Shown here piece after piece: positions 1 through 9,854 of a DNA stretch of 64,000 nt. Below the pieces are notes generated by a model. It ran no database searches. It saw only the letters and a program-made list of their open reading frames with translations, and was not told the DNA's origin. Position 1 is the first letter of the stretch, and every line of letters begins with the position of its first letter. The stretch is from an uncultured Lachnospiraceae bacterium. Lineage in GTDB: Bacteria; Bacillota; Clostridia; Lachnospirales; Lachnospiraceae. Where the stretch lies: contig CACZQN010000031.1 in assembly GCA_902783375.1 (NCBI GenBank), forward strand, positions 124,001-188,000, given 5' to 3'. The translations under genes and the position numbers were made by a program.

Positions 1-1
1 C

Positions 2-154
2 GCCCGGAAGATGCAGCGGATCACCAGAGCAGCCAGAGTATTTCTGATGAAAGAACGGATCGGGGAGAATGTCCGGATGTCCTTTGATGTGATCGGGATC
101 TTCGGAAACGGAACGATCCATTTCCTTGAGAATGCATTTGACGCAGTATATTGA
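2..154 (+). CDS. yraN: YraN (UPF0102) family protein, C-terminal fragment
   Basis: The frame ending at the TGA at 152-154 gives the last 50 residues of a protein whose start lies outside the window. The pattern of basic residues, then R-M-S-F-D-V-I, a short turn, and I-H-F-L-E-N-A-F matches the C-terminus of YraN/UPF0102 proteins, which have an endonuclease-like fold and no firmly established role. The next gene follows 17 bases downstream, so the two are probably co-transcribed. The fragment is short, so the family call rests on this terminal motif only. Confidence 0.72.
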   Translation, partial: ARKMQRITRAARVFLMKERIGENVRMSFDVIGIFGNGTIHFLENAFDAVY

Positions 155-171
155 AGTACCAGGAGACAGGA

Positions 172-1506
172 ATGACAGCAAAAGCAGAAGAAGGACACCT
201 GATTGCCTCCGTCGAACCGGGGAGCATTGCGGACGAGCTGGGAATCGAAGCCGGGGACCGTCTGCTGGCCGTGAACGGGCAGGAGATCGCGGATGTCTTC
301 GAGTACCGCTATCTGCTGGTGGACGAAGAGATCACCGTTCTGGTGGAGAAGCCGGACGGTGAGGAGTGGGAATTCGACATTGAAAAAGAGGAACATGAGG
401 ATCTGGGAATCGAGTTCACGGATGCGCTCATGGACGAGTACCGTTCCTGCAGGAACAAGTGTGTCTTCTGCTTCATCGACCAGCTGCCGCGGGGGATGCG
501 GCAGAATCTCTATTTTAAGGATGATGATGCCAGATTGTCTTTCCTGCATGGGAACTATATTACGCTCACCAACATGAGCGAGGAGGATTTCCGCCGCGTG
601 ATCCTCTACCGCCTGTCCCCGATCAATATCTCGGTGCAGGCGACCAATCCGGAACTGCGGTGCAGGATGCTTTCGAACCGCTTTGCGGGCGGCCTGATGG
701 ACCGCATCCGGGATCTTGCGGAGGCGGATATCGAGATGAATACCCAGATCGTGCTCTGCAAGGGGTATAACGACGGCGAGGAACTCGACCGGAGCATCCG
801 TGATCTGGCGGCCTATATTCCGCAGCTGCGCTCGCTTTCCGTCGTGCCGGTGGGCATCACGAAGTTCCGGGATGAGCCGGAGAGGAAATTACCGAAGCTT
901 GATCCATTTACCAAAGAAGAAGCAAGAAAAGTGCTGGACCAGATTCACGGCTGGCAGAAGATCTTTCTTGAGAAATACGGCACGCGGTTTGTCTTTGCGA
1001 GTGACGAGTGGTACATCCGGGCGGAGGAGGAACTGCCGCCGGCGGAGTACTATGAGGATTACCAGCAGTATGAGAACGGCGTCGGGATGATGCGGGACTT
1101 TATTGATGATGTGGAGAACTACCTTGTCGGACTCGAAGGAGATGACCGGAAAGCGAAGGTGACGATGGCGACCGGCGTGCTTGCTTCGCCATTCATGCAG
1201 GCCCTTGCCGATGAAGTTTCCATGAAATTCCCGGGAATCACCGTGCAGGTGAAGACCATCATCAACAATTATTTCGGACCGCATATCACGGTGGCGGGGC
1301 TGCTGACGGGAACGGATATCCTGGATCAGCTGAAAGACGTGGATCTCGGGGACCGGCTCCTGCTTCCGGCGACGCTCGTCCAGGACGGCGAGGGCGTGCG
1401 GCTGCTCGATGATATCACCGTGGATGAGATCAGTGAAACTTTACAAATTCCTGTCCGTATCGTAAAATCAGATGGGATGTCCTTTGTGGAAAACATTATT
1501 TCGTAA
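172..1506 (+). CDS. DUF512 protein: PDZ domain plus radical-SAM-like Fe-S domain
   Basis: This 444-residue protein has an N-terminal PDZ-like segment (about residues 5-65, with the I-x-S-V-E-P-G-S-I-A and [10 protein letters not shown] signatures). A radical-SAM-type cluster motif follows, with Cys93, Cys97 and Cys100 (Cx3Cx2C), and then the DUF512 C-terminal region. Proteins of this architecture are usually annotated as Fe-S oxidoreductases related to NifB/MoaA, and the reaction is unknown. The ATG at 172 is preferred because AGGAG lies six bases upstream; a TTG at 151 is possible in frame but would overlap yraN. The gene sits 17 bases ahead of der, a common clostridial arrangement that suggests co-expression with ribosome assembly. 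Confidence 0.85.
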   Translation: MTAKAEEGHLIASVEPGSIADELGIEAGDRLLAVNGQEIADVFEYRYLLVDEEITVLVEKPDGEEWEFDIEKEEHEDLGIEFTDALMDEYRSCRNKCVFCFIDQLPRGMRQNLYFKDDDARLSFLHGNYITLTNMSEEDFRRVILYRLSPINISVQATNPELRCRMLSNRFAGGLMDRIRDLAEADIEMNTQIVLCKGYNDGEELDRSIRDLAAYIPQLRSLSVVPVGITKFRDEPERKLPKLDPFTKEEARKVLDQIHGWQKIFLEKYGTRFVFASDEWYIRAEEELPPAEYYEDYQQYENGVGMMRDFIDDVENYLVGLEGDDRKAKVTMATGVLASPFMQALADEVSMKFPGITVQVKTIINNYFGPHITVAGLLTGTDILDQLKDVDLGDRLLLPATLVQDGEGVRLLDDITVDEISETLQIPVRIVKSDGMSFVENIIS

Positions 1507-1523
1507 ATGAGGTGCATTATTAT

Positions 1524-2861
1524 ATGAAACCGATTGTTGCTATCGTCGGCCGGCCGAATGTCGGAAAGTCGACCCTGTTCAACCTGCTTGCGGGACAGAA
1601 GATCTCGATTGTCAAGGATACACCGGGTGTTACCAGAGACCGGATTTATGCCGATGCAGAGTGGCTGGACAAGCATTTTACCATCATTGATACCGGCGGA
1701 ATCGAACCGACCTCCGGCGACCTGATTCTTTCCCGGATGCGGGAACAGGCGGAGATTGCGATCGATACGGCGGATGTCATCATTTTCCTGGTGGACTTGA
1801 AGGACGGTCTCGTGGACGCAGATTCGCAGGTTGCTTCCATGCTCCGGAGGGCGGCGAAGCCGGTGGTGCTGGTCGTCAATAAGGTGGATAATCCGGTTAA
1901 GCAGGAAGCGGATGTGTATGAATTCTACAATCTCGGTCTTGGCGATCCGTTCCCGATCTCTGCCGCAAACCAGACCGGCATCGGCGATATGCTCGATGAG
2001 GTGACGGCACATTTCCCGTCGAATGCGGGAGAAGAGACGGAGGATGACCGCCCGAAGGTGGCGATTGTCGGAAAGCCGAATGTCGGAAAGAGCTCCATCG
2101 TGAACCGCCTGCTCGGGGAGGAGCGCGTGATTGTCTCCGATATCGCGGGGACGACCAGAGACGCGATCGACACGGTGGTCCGCAGGAACGGGAAAGACTA
2201 TGTCATGATCGATACGGCAGGACTCCGCAAGAAGAGCCGTGTCAAGGAAGATATTGAGCGCTACAGCGTGATCCGGACCGTCTCAGCCGTCGAGCGCGCG
2301 GATGTAGTGATTCTTGTGATCGATGCCACCGAGGGCGTCACGGAACAGGATGCGAAGATTGCAGGTATTGCACATGAGGCCGGCAAGGGTATGATCGTTG
2401 CCGTGAACAAGTGGGACCTGATCGAGAAGAACGACCGGACCATGAACGAACATCTGGCGAAGATCAAGGAAACCCTGTCCTTCATGCCGTATGCCCAGTA
2501 TCTCTTTGTGTCCGCACTTTCCGGGCAGAGACTTCCGAAGCTCTTTGAACTGATCGATGTCGTCCTCGACTATCACGCCATGCGCGTGTCGACCGGCGTG
2601 CTGAATGAGATCCTGGCCGAAGCGGTTGCCATGCAGCAGCCGCCGACGGACAAGGGCAGACGGCTGAAGATCTTCTATATGACGCAGATCTCCGTGAAAC
2701 CGCCGACGTTTATCATCTTTGTCAACAGTAAGAAACTGATGCACTATTCCTATACCCGGTATCTGGAAAATAAGCTGCGTGAGGCGTTCGGCTTTACCGG
2801 GACACCGCTGCGGTTCATCATCCGCGAGCGGAATGCAGAGGAACAGATCAAGATTCACTGA
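1524..2861 (+). CDS. der: Ribosome biogenesis GTPase Der (EngA)
   Basis: Der is a 445-residue double GTPase that acts in 50S ribosomal subunit maturation. Two G domains are visible: the first P-loop G-R-P-N-V-G-K-S at residues 9-16 and the second G-K-P-N-V-G-K-S at 183-190. Each is followed by a D-T-G-G or D-T-A-G switch II motif and an N-K-x-D guanine-specificity motif. A KH-like C-terminal domain follows, and the length is typical. The ATG at 1524 begins the conserved Met-Lys-Pro-Ile-Val-Ala-Ile-Val start; an in-frame GTG at 1512 would add four residues. It is followed after 27 bases by plsY. Confidence 0.97.
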   Translation: MKPIVAIVGRPNVGKSTLFNLLAGQKISIVKDTPGVTRDRIYADAEWLDKHFTIIDTGGIEPTSGDLILSRMREQAEIAIDTADVIIFLVDLKDGLVDADSQVASMLRRAAKPVVLVVNKVDNPVKQEADVYEFYNLGLGDPFPISAANQTGIGDMLDEVTAHFPSNAGEETEDDRPKVAIVGKPNVGKSSIVNRLLGEERVIVSDIAGTTRDAIDTVVRRNGKDYVMIDTAGLRKKSRVKEDIERYSVIRTVSAVERADVVILVIDATEGVTEQDAKIAGIAHEAGKGMIVAVNKWDLIEKNDRTMNEHLAKIKETLSFMPYAQYLFVSALSGQRLPKLFELIDVVLDYHAMRVSTGVLNEILAEAVAMQQPPTDKGRRLKIFYMTQISVKPPTFIIFVNSKKLMHYSYTRYLENKLREAFGFTGTPLRFIIRERNAEEQIKIH

Positions 2862-2888
2862 CGATAATTGATCCGGAGGAGTTTTGCT

Positions 2889-3527
2889 ATGCGGAACATC
2901 ATATTGCTTCTGCTGTTCGGGTATCTGTGCGGCAATTTTTCGACCGGCGTACTGGTCGGGAAGATTGAGCATGTGGATCTCCGGACACAGGGAAGCGGAA
3001 ACATCGGGGCAACGAATGCTACGAGAATCATCGGATTCCTGAAGGGTGGTCTGCCGACCATGCTCGGGGACATCCTGAAAGCGGTGATTCCGGTCCTGAT
3101 TGTGAAATATCTCTGGTTCCCAGGCCTGCCGGGGGAGAGCAATGGATTCGGCTCCACCGAATTTTATGAACTGATCACCGGGCTCGGCGTCGTGCTGGGA
3201 CATGATTTCCCGTTCTGGATGAAATTCAAGGGCGGCAAGGGAATCGCTTCGACCGGTGGACTGATTCTGGTCTTTTCCCTGCCGATGGCCGGGATTCTGA
3301 TGACCATCATGATCGTGATCATCGGTGTGACCCGGTTTGTCTCCCTGGCTTCCATCACGGCGGCGTTCCTGTTCCCGGTCCTGACAGCCTTCTTTTTCAG
3401 AGGCAAATGGGTCCTGGTCCTGGTCGCAGCCTGCTATACGGTTCTTGCCTGGTGGCGGCATAAGGAGAATATCGTCCGGCTGCTGTATGGAACAGAGAAC
3501 AAATTCGGACGGAGACCGACGCACTGA
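2889..3527 (+). CDS. plsY: Acyl-phosphate:glycerol-3-phosphate acyltransferase PlsY
   Basis: PlsY is an integral membrane enzyme that transfers an acyl group from acyl-phosphate to glycerol 3-phosphate, the first step of phospholipid synthesis. The 212-residue protein starts with a hydrophobic segment and carries the conserved G-S-G-N-I-G-A-T-N motif near residue 37 and the G-H-D-F-P-F-W...G-K-G-I-A-S-T loop further on. It has several predicted membrane helices. The start at 2889 is set by a GGAGGA ribosome-binding site eight bases upstream. It lies directly before gpsA, which makes its substrate, so the pair forms a glycerophospholipid module. Confidence 0.95.
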   Translation: MRNIILLLLFGYLCGNFSTGVLVGKIEHVDLRTQGSGNIGATNATRIIGFLKGGLPTMLGDILKAVIPVLIVKYLWFPGLPGESNGFGSTEFYELITGLGVVLGHDFPFWMKFKGGKGIASTGGLILVFSLPMAGILMTIMIVIIGVTRFVSLASITAAFLFPVLTAFFFRGKWVLVLVAACYTVLAWWRHKENIVRLLYGTENKFGRRPTH

Positions 3528-3562
3528 GCGGAGCGGTGATCCGTTATATCTGGAGGAGAAAC

Positions 3563-4588
3563 ATGGCGAAAATTGCAGTACTGGGTGCGGGCAGCTGGGG
3601 AACAGCGCTTTCCATGGTGCTTGCAAAGAATGGACATGAGGTGACACTGTGGTCTGCCCTTCCTCAGGAAGTCGAGCAGATCAGAGAACATAGAGAACTG
3701 CCGGACAGACTGCCGGGGGCGAAGATTCCGGCATCCATTCTGGTGACGGAAGAGAAAGAAGAAGCGGCTGCGGGGAAGGATCTGATCGTCTTTGCGGTGG
3801 CTTCTCCCTATGTCAGGCAGACAGCGGCCGCATTTGCCGGCCTGTTAGATCCTGCGGTGCCGATCGTCAATGTGGCGAAGGGTATCGAGAACGGAACCCT
3901 GCTCACCCTGACGGAAGTGATCCGGGATGAGCTTCAGAAGAAAAACGAGGCTGCGTGGGATATCGCGGTCCTGTCCGGCCCGAGCCATGCAGAAGAAGTT
4001 TCTCTTGGCATCCCGACCACACTGGTCGCCGGGGCGCAGACCAAAGAGACAGCCTGCATGATTCAGGATCTGTTTATGAACGAGCATCTCCGTGTCTACA
4101 CGAGTTCCGATGTCATCGGGATCGAGCTGGGCGGTTCGCTGAAAAATGTGATCGCGCTGGCTGCCGGCATCCTTGACGGCCTCGGCTACGGAGATAATAC
4201 GAAAGCGGCGCTGATTACCAGAGGAATCTCCGAGATCACCAGACTCGGCGTGAAGCTCGGCGGGAAGCAGGAGACCTTCTCCGGACTTGCCGGAATCGGG
4301 GATCTGATCGTCACCTGTACGAGTGTGCACAGCCGGAACTGGAAGGCCGGATATCTGATCGGCAAGGGGAAGACACCGGATGAGGCGATGGAAGAAGTGC
4401 ACCAGATCGTCGAGGGTGTTCATTCGGCAAGAGCCGCGAAGGCACTGGCGGAATCCGTCGGAGAAGAGATGCCGATCGTGGAGAAGATGTGCGAAGTCCT
4501 TTTCGAGGGAAAAGGGCCGCGGGAAGCAGGAGATGATCTGCTGACCAGAGACAAGAGGCTTGAGAATTCGCATCTTGACTGGAAATAG
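3563..4588 (+). CDS. gpsA: Glycerol-3-phosphate dehydrogenase [NAD(P)+]
   Basis: GpsA reduces dihydroxyacetone phosphate to sn-glycerol 3-phosphate for membrane lipid synthesis. The 341-residue cytosolic enzyme begins with a Rossmann motif G-A-G-S-W-G (residues 8-13) and contains the catalytic-lysine segment G-G-S-L-K-N-V-I-A-L-A-A-G. The ATG at 3563 has a GGAGGAG site five bases upstream and begins the conserved Met-Ala-Lys-Ile-Ala-Val-Leu. The gene follows plsY, the consumer of its product, by 35 bases. Confidence 0.97.
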   Translation: MAKIAVLGAGSWGTALSMVLAKNGHEVTLWSALPQEVEQIREHRELPDRLPGAKIPASILVTEEKEEAAAGKDLIVFAVASPYVRQTAAAFAGLLDPAVPIVNVAKGIENGTLLTLTEVIRDELQKKNEAAWDIAVLSGPSHAEEVSLGIPTTLVAGAQTKETACMIQDLFMNEHLRVYTSSDVIGIELGGSLKNVIALAAGILDGLGYGDNTKAALITRGISEITRLGVKLGGKQETFSGLAGIGDLIVTCTSVHSRNWKAGYLIGKGKTPDEAMEEVHQIVEGVHSARAAKALAESVGEEMPIVEKMCEVLFEGKGPREAGDDLLTRDKRLENSHLDWK

Positions 4589-4608
4589 AGAGCAGGAGGT
4601 ATGAGAAC

Positions 4609-5064
4609 ATGAAACTGGTGATCCAGGTTGTGAGTAAGGCATCTGTCCGGGTAGAAGGAGAGACGGTCGGTGCAATCGGGAAAGGCTTCATGACCCTTGT
4701 CGGCATTGCGGAGAACGACAATGCGGCAATTGCAGATAAAATGCTCGAGAAGATGCTGAAACTGCGCATTTTCCCGGACGAGAACGGAAAGACAAATCTA
4801 TCCATCAGAGACGTGGGCGGCGAATTGCTGCTCATTTCTCAGTTTACCCTGTATGCAGATACCAGCCACGGCAACCGTCCGGGCTTTACGACCGCGGGGA
4901 AGCCGGAGATGGCGGAACCGCTATACCGGTATTTCTGCGACCAGGCGGAAAAAGCCGGGATGCGTGTCGGACGCGGGATCTTCGGCGCGGACATGCAGGT
5001 ATCCCTTGTGAACGAAGGCCCATTTACCATCATCCTGGATTCGGATGAGATTATCAAGAAGTGA
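4609..5064 (+). CDS. dtd: D-aminoacyl-tRNA deacylase
   Basis: Dtd hydrolyses D-aminoacyl-tRNAs, and glycine mischarged on tRNA-Ala, protecting translation. The 151-residue protein has the two cross-subunit signature motifs S-Q-F-T-L-Y-A-D (about residue 79) and N-E-G-P-F-T (about residue 134), and a normal length for the family. An AGGAGG site at 4593-4598 precedes the ATG. It sits between gpsA and mutS, nine bases before the latter. Confidence 0.95.
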   Translation: MKLVIQVVSKASVRVEGETVGAIGKGFMTLVGIAENDNAAIADKMLEKMLKLRIFPDENGKTNLSIRDVGGELLLISQFTLYADTSHGNRPGFTTAGKPEMAEPLYRYFCDQAEKAGMRVGRGIFGADMQVSLVNEGPFTIILDSDEIIKK

Positions 5065-5073
5065 GGCATCCTT

Positions 5074-7830
5074 TTGAATACACCACCGATCGAACGACTG
5101 ACCCCGATGATGCAGCAGTATCTTCAGGTGAAGATGCAGTACGAGGACTGCATCCTGTTCTACAGACTCGGGGATTTTTATGAGATGTTTTATGATGACG
5201 CGCTGACGGCATCCAAAGTGCTCGACATCACGCTGACCGGCAAGAACGACGGGACCGAGGAGCGGGCACCGATGTGCGGCGTGCCTTTTCATGCTGTTGA
5301 CAGTTATCTCTCGAAGATGGTCGAGCACGGCTACCGGGTTGCGATCTGTGAGCAGATGGAAGATCCGAAAGAAGCGAAGGGACTCGTCAAGCGCGAGGTC
5401 ATCCGGATCGTCACGCCTGGAACCAACATGGACCAGCAGTCCCTTGATGAGAGCCGGAACAACTATCTCTGCGGGATCATCATGCTCGATGACGGCTTCG
5501 GCATCTCGTTTGCAGATGTGACCACCGGGGATTACATGGTGACGGAGATCGGGAGAGAAGAACAGCTCATCGATGAAATCTGGAAATTCGAGCCGCGCGA
5601 GATCATCTGCAACGACGCCTTTCTGATGGCGGGGATCTTTACGGATGAGATGCGGGAGAAGATGGGCTGCTCCATCGCCAGACGCGAGAAGCGCTGCTAT
5701 GAGGAAGATGCGGCGAGACGCCTGCTGATGAAGCATTTCCATGTGGCGAGCCTCGACGGACTGGGACTCAGCGGATTCTCCACCGGGATCATGGCCGCCG
5801 GCATGGTGATGGATTATCTCTATGAGACCCAGAAGAATGAACTGGAACATATTCTCACGATCCATCCTTATCTGGTCTCCCGCTATATGATGCTCGATAC
5901 ATCCACAAGAAGGAATCTTGAGCTCACCGAGACCATGCGGGACAAAAACAAGCGCGGATCGCTGCTCTGGGTGCTCGACCAGACGAAGACAGCCATGGGC
6001 GCGCGACTGCTCCGCAGCCAGATCGAGCAGCCGCTGATTGAGAAGGCAGCGATCGAGTCGAGGCTTGATGCGGTGGAAGAGCTCGGGGAAAATATCATCA
6101 CCCGGGAGGAACTGCGGGAATATCTGAACCAGATCTATGATCTGGAGCGGCTGATGACGAAGGTCAGCTACCGCAGCGCGAATCCGCGGGATCTGATCGC
6201 GATGAAGGGATCGCTTGCCATGCTGCCGGCGATCAAGGCGGTTCTGTCGGATTTCCTGGTGCCTGCACTGGCGGAACTGACGGAAGAGATCGATCCGCTG
6301 ACCGACCTGCATGATCTGCTGGAGGCAGCCATCATTGACGATCCGCCGCTCCAGATGCGTGAAGGCGGCATGATCAAAGAAGGCTACAATGAAGAGGTGG
6401 ACCATCTCCGGCAGGCTTCCACGGAAGGAAAGACGTGGATCAGTGAGCTGGAGGAGCGGGAACGGGAGCAGTCCGGCATCAAGAATCTGCGGATCCGCTA
6501 CAACAAGGTGTTCGGCTACTACATCGAAGTGACGAATTCCTTCCGGGATCTCGTCCCGCCGACCTGGACCAGAAAACAGACCCTGGTAAATGCGGAGCGC
6601 TACATCACGCCGGAACTGAAGGAACTGGAGGATACCATCCTCGGTGCGGAGGACCGGCTGCAGTCACTCGAGTATAATCTGTTCTCGGAAGTCCGGGAGA
6701 CGATTGCAGGGGAGCTGCCGCGGATTGCCAGAACGGCGAAAGCGATCGCTGCGCTCGATGTATTTTGTTCGCTTTCCGTAGTCGCGGAGAAGAATAATTA
6801 TCACCGGCCGAAGATCAATGATGCCGGCGTGATCGATATCCATGACGGCAGACATCCGGTTGTCGAGAAGATGCAGAGCGCATCCTTTGTTGCAAATGAT
6901 ACCTTCCTGAACCAGGAAGAGGACCGGATCTCGATCATTACCGGACCGAATATGGCGGGAAAATCCACCTATATGCGCCAGACGGCCCTGATCGTGCTGA
7001 TGGCCCAGATCGGGAGCTTTGTCCCGGCCGCGGAGGCCAATATCGGCGTGTGCGACCGCGTCTTTACGAGAGTCGGCGCATCGGATGACCTCGCAAGCGG
7101 CCAGAGTACCTTCATGGTGGAGATGACGGAGGTCGCGAACATTCTCCGTTCGGCCACCAGAAACAGTCTGATTATTCTCGACGAGATCGGACGCGGGACC
7201 TCGACCTTTGATGGTCTGGCCATTGCCTGGTCGGTTGTCGAATACATTGCTGATACAAAGTTGCTCGGCGCGAAGACCTTATTTGCCACCCACTACCATG
7301 AACTGACGGAGCTCGAAGGAAAGCTGCCGGGCGTCAAGAATTTCTGCATCGCCGTCAAGGAAGACGGGGAAGACATCGTCTTCCTCCGGAAGATCGTGCG
7401 CGGCGGTGCGGATAAGAGCTACGGCATCCAGGTGGCAAGGCTCGCCGGTGTGCCGGACCTGGTTCTGCGTCGGGCAAGGGTGATCTCCGAGGAACTGGAT
7501 AACAACGATATCCTCGAGAGAGCCCGGGCGATCGTCTCCGAGACGGCTGCCCAGGCCGGCGTCGGCATCTACCAGACGGATCCGGCTGCTGCCCACACCG
7601 TAGTGGATTTCCTGACGGAAAATCACGCACTTCCGGATGAAAAGACGGAGAAGCGGCGGCGTGAGAAGGCGGCAAAGAAGATCGATGAGAACCAGTTCTC
7701 CCTCTTTGGCAGTTCGAAAAACGAGGATGTCATCATCGAACTGCGGGATATGCAGCTGGAGACGCTGTCGCCGATCGAGGCGCTGAACAAGCTCTACACG
7801 CTGCAGAAGACGATCAGAGAGCGGACATAA
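5074..7830 (+). CDS. mutS: DNA mismatch repair protein MutS
   Basis: MutS recognises base mismatches and recruits MutL. The 918-residue protein has the mismatch-contacting Phe-Tyr-Glu at residues 35-37, the connector, lever and clamp regions, and the C-terminal ATPase with Walker A G-P-N-M-A-G-K-S-T at 624-632 and the L-D-E-I-G-R-G-T-S-T-F-D-G motif. A tail of about 100 residues follows. Translation appears to start at a TTG (5074), seven bases after a GTGAGG site; no nearby ATG gives the conserved N-terminus. It is followed by mutL 28 bases downstream. Confidence 0.97.
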   Translation: MNTPPIERLTPMMQQYLQVKMQYEDCILFYRLGDFYEMFYDDALTASKVLDITLTGKNDGTEERAPMCGVPFHAVDSYLSKMVEHGYRVAICEQMEDPKEAKGLVKREVIRIVTPGTNMDQQSLDESRNNYLCGIIMLDDGFGISFADVTTGDYMVTEIGREEQLIDEIWKFEPREIICNDAFLMAGIFTDEMREKMGCSIARREKRCYEEDAARRLLMKHFHVASLDGLGLSGFSTGIMAAGMVMDYLYETQKNELEHILTIHPYLVSRYMMLDTSTRRNLELTETMRDKNKRGSLLWVLDQTKTAMGARLLRSQIEQPLIEKAAIESRLDAVEELGENIITREELREYLNQIYDLERLMTKVSYRSANPRDLIAMKGSLAMLPAIKAVLSDFLVPALAELTEEIDPLTDLHDLLEAAIIDDPPLQMREGGMIKEGYNEEVDHLRQASTEGKTWISELEEREREQSGIKNLRIRYNKVFGYYIEVTNSFRDLVPPTWTRKQTLVNAERYITPELKELEDTILGAEDRLQSLEYNLFSEVRETIAGELPRIARTAKAIAALDVFCSLSVVAEKNNYHRPKINDAGVIDIHDGRHPVVEKMQSASFVANDTFLNQEEDRISIITGPNMAGKSTYMRQTALIVLMAQIGSFVPAAEANIGVCDRVFTRVGASDDLASGQSTFMVEMTEVANILRSATRNSLIILDEIGRGTSTFDGLAIAWSVVEYIADTKLLGAKTLFATHYHELTELEGKLPGVKNFCIAVKEDGEDIVFLRKIVRGGADKSYGIQVARLAGVPDLVLRRARVISEELDNNDILERARAIVSETAAQAGVGIYQTDPAAAHTVVDFLTENHALPDEKTEKRRREKAAKKIDENQFSLFGSSKNEDVIIELRDMQLETLSPIEALNKLYTLQKTIRERT

Positions 7831-7858
7831 GGACCGGAAGTGGGGGCAGGAGGAGACC

Positions 7859-9832
7859 ATGGGAAAGATACATGTTCTTGATAAAAACACGATCGACCAG
7901 ATTGCGGCCGGGGAAGTCATCGAAGGACCTTCCGCGGTCGTCAAGGAACTGGCCGAGAATGCGGTGGATGCCGGGGCGAATGCGGTCACCGTCGAGATCA
8001 GGGACGGCGGCATCAGCCTGATCCGGGTGACGGATAACGGAAGCGGCATCGCGGAAGAAGATGTCCGGAATGCGTTCCTGGCACATGCGACCAGCAAGAT
8101 CCGGGATGCGGCTGACCTGAGCCTGGTGTCAAGTTTCGGTTTCCGCGGAGAGGCGCTGGCAAGCATTGCCGCTGTCGCAGAGGTGGAAATGCTGACCAAG
8201 ACCGCGGAGGAGATGTCCGGAACCAGGTATGTGATCAACGGCGGTGAGGAAGTGGAATTCGCCCCGGCAGGGACACCGGAGGGGACAACTTTTCTGATCC
8301 GGAACCTGTTTTACAATACACCGGCCCGTCAGAAATTCCTGAAGAGCCCGACGACCGAGGGCCGCTATGCCCAGGAAGTGATGGAGCACATGGCAATCTC
8401 GCACCCGGAGGTGGCCTTCCGCCTGATCATGAACGGACAGACGAAGCTGCAGACACCCGGGAACGGGAAGCTGCGGGATGTGCTGTATTATCTCTACGGG
8501 AAGGATATCGCCGGAAGCCTCGTGGAACTGATCGACGACGGGACAGATGAGCGTGTCGGCATCTCCGGTTTTATTGCCAAGCCGTCCCAGACGCGGGGAA
8601 ACCGCGAATATGAGAGCTATTTTATCAATGGGCGCTATGTGAAAGATAAGATTCTGACGCGCTCCATTGAAGATGCCTTTAAGCCGTATCTGATGCAGCA
8701 CCGGTACCCCGTGACCTGCCTGATGATCCGGGTGAATCCGGAACTGGTCGATGTGAACGTGCACCCGGCAAAACGGGAGGTCCGTTTCTCGGACGGGGAG
8801 GATCTCTACAAGCGGGTCTACAATGCGATTGCCTATGCGCTGCGGCACCGGGAGCTGATCCCGGATGCGGCCGAAGAGCGGATTCCGGACCGGGGCAGTA
8901 TGGTCGTCAGACGGCCGGTGGTGAGCCAGGAAGCGTTCGAGAAGGACGATCCGGGCTACCGGGCACCGAAAGCATCTGCATCCCCAGTGCAGCCATCGCG
9001 GGTTGCGGAGAGCAGCAAGGGCTACCAGATTCCGGAGATCCAGATGCCGGAACCGTTTGAGAACCGGCGGACCGATGAGGTCAGACGGACGCTGAAGCCG
9101 ATGTCCTTTCAGGAAACCCTGTCCGTGAACCCGGCGACCCGCGAGGTGAGCCATGATTTCGGGAAAACAGAAGAACCGAAAGCTGCAGATGCACCGAAGG
9201 CAGCAGAAGAAGCTGCGGAAGTGCCAAAGCCGCAGATCATGGATATCCGGGCTTTCAAGGAGATCCGGATCGTCGGCCAGGTCTTTGATACCTACTGGAT
9301 CATGGAATACGACGGGAAAGTCTACATGATTGACCAGCATGCTGCCCATGAAAAGGTGATGTATGAGCATTTCCTGAAGCAGCTGCAGGACAATAAAGTG
9401 ACCAGCCAGCAGCTGATGCCGGCACTGGTCATTTCCCTGTCGCCTGCTCAGCTTGAGATCCTCGAGGAGATCCGGGAGGAGCTCGAGAAAATCGGATTCG
9501 ACATCCGGCCGTTCGGCGGCAGTGAGGTGGCGATCGAAGCGGTGCCGACAGAACTGTACCGGATGAATGAAAAGGAACTGCTGACCGACATTCTGGACCA
9601 GTATGCGGAAGAAGGCAGAGTGACGACGACCGATACGGTTCTCGCTAGACTCGCCTCGATGTCCTGCAAGGCGGCGGTCAAGGGCAATACGAAACTGTCA
9701 TTTGCCGAGGCACAGAAGCTGATCGAGGAGCTGATGTCCTTGGAGAACCCATATAATTGTCCGCACGGGCGGCCCACCATGATCTTCATGACCAAGGGAG
9801 AGGTGGAGAAGCGCTTCAAGCGGCAGATCTGA
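7859..9832 (+). CDS. mutL: DNA mismatch repair endonuclease MutL
   Basis: The 657-residue protein has the GHKL ATPase motifs of MutL (N-A-V-D-A-G-A, D-N-G-S-G-I, G-F-R-G-E-A-L) in the N-terminal third, a low-complexity Ala/Glu/Pro linker, and a C-terminal dimerisation/endonuclease domain. The metal-binding D-Q-H-A-x2-E-x4-E motif begins at Asp492 and a C-P-H-G-R-P motif lies near the end. This indicates a nicking MutL, as in bacteria that lack MutH. An AGGAGG site lies just before the ATG. It is in an operon with mutS and miaA. Confidence 0.97.
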   Translation: MGKIHVLDKNTIDQIAAGEVIEGPSAVVKELAENAVDAGANAVTVEIRDGGISLIRVTDNGSGIAEEDVRNAFLAHATSKIRDAADLSLVSSFGFRGEALASIAAVAEVEMLTKTAEEMSGTRYVINGGEEVEFAPAGTPEGTTFLIRNLFYNTPARQKFLKSPTTEGRYAQEVMEHMAISHPEVAFRLIMNGQTKLQTPGNGKLRDVLYYLYGKDIAGSLVELIDDGTDERVGISGFIAKPSQTRGNREYESYFINGRYVKDKILTRSIEDAFKPYLMQHRYPVTCLMIRVNPELVDVNVHPAKREVRFSDGEDLYKRVYNAIAYALRHRELIPDAAEERIPDRGSMVVRRPVVSQEAFEKDDPGYRAPKASASPVQPSRVAESSKGYQIPEIQMPEPFENRRTDEVRRTLKPMSFQETLSVNPATREVSHDFGKTEEPKAADAPKAAEEAAEVPKPQIMDIRAFKEIRIVGQVFDTYWIMEYDGKVYMIDQHAAHEKVMYEHFLKQLQDNKVTSQQLMPALVISLSPAQLEILEEIREELEKIGFDIRPFGGSEVAIEAVPTELYRMNEKELLTDILDQYAEEGRVTTTDTVLARLASMSCKAAVKGNTKLSFAEAQKLIEELMSLENPYNCPHGRPTMIFMTKGEVEKRFKRQI

Positions 9833-9854
9833 TGCGCACACAGGGAGGTATGCT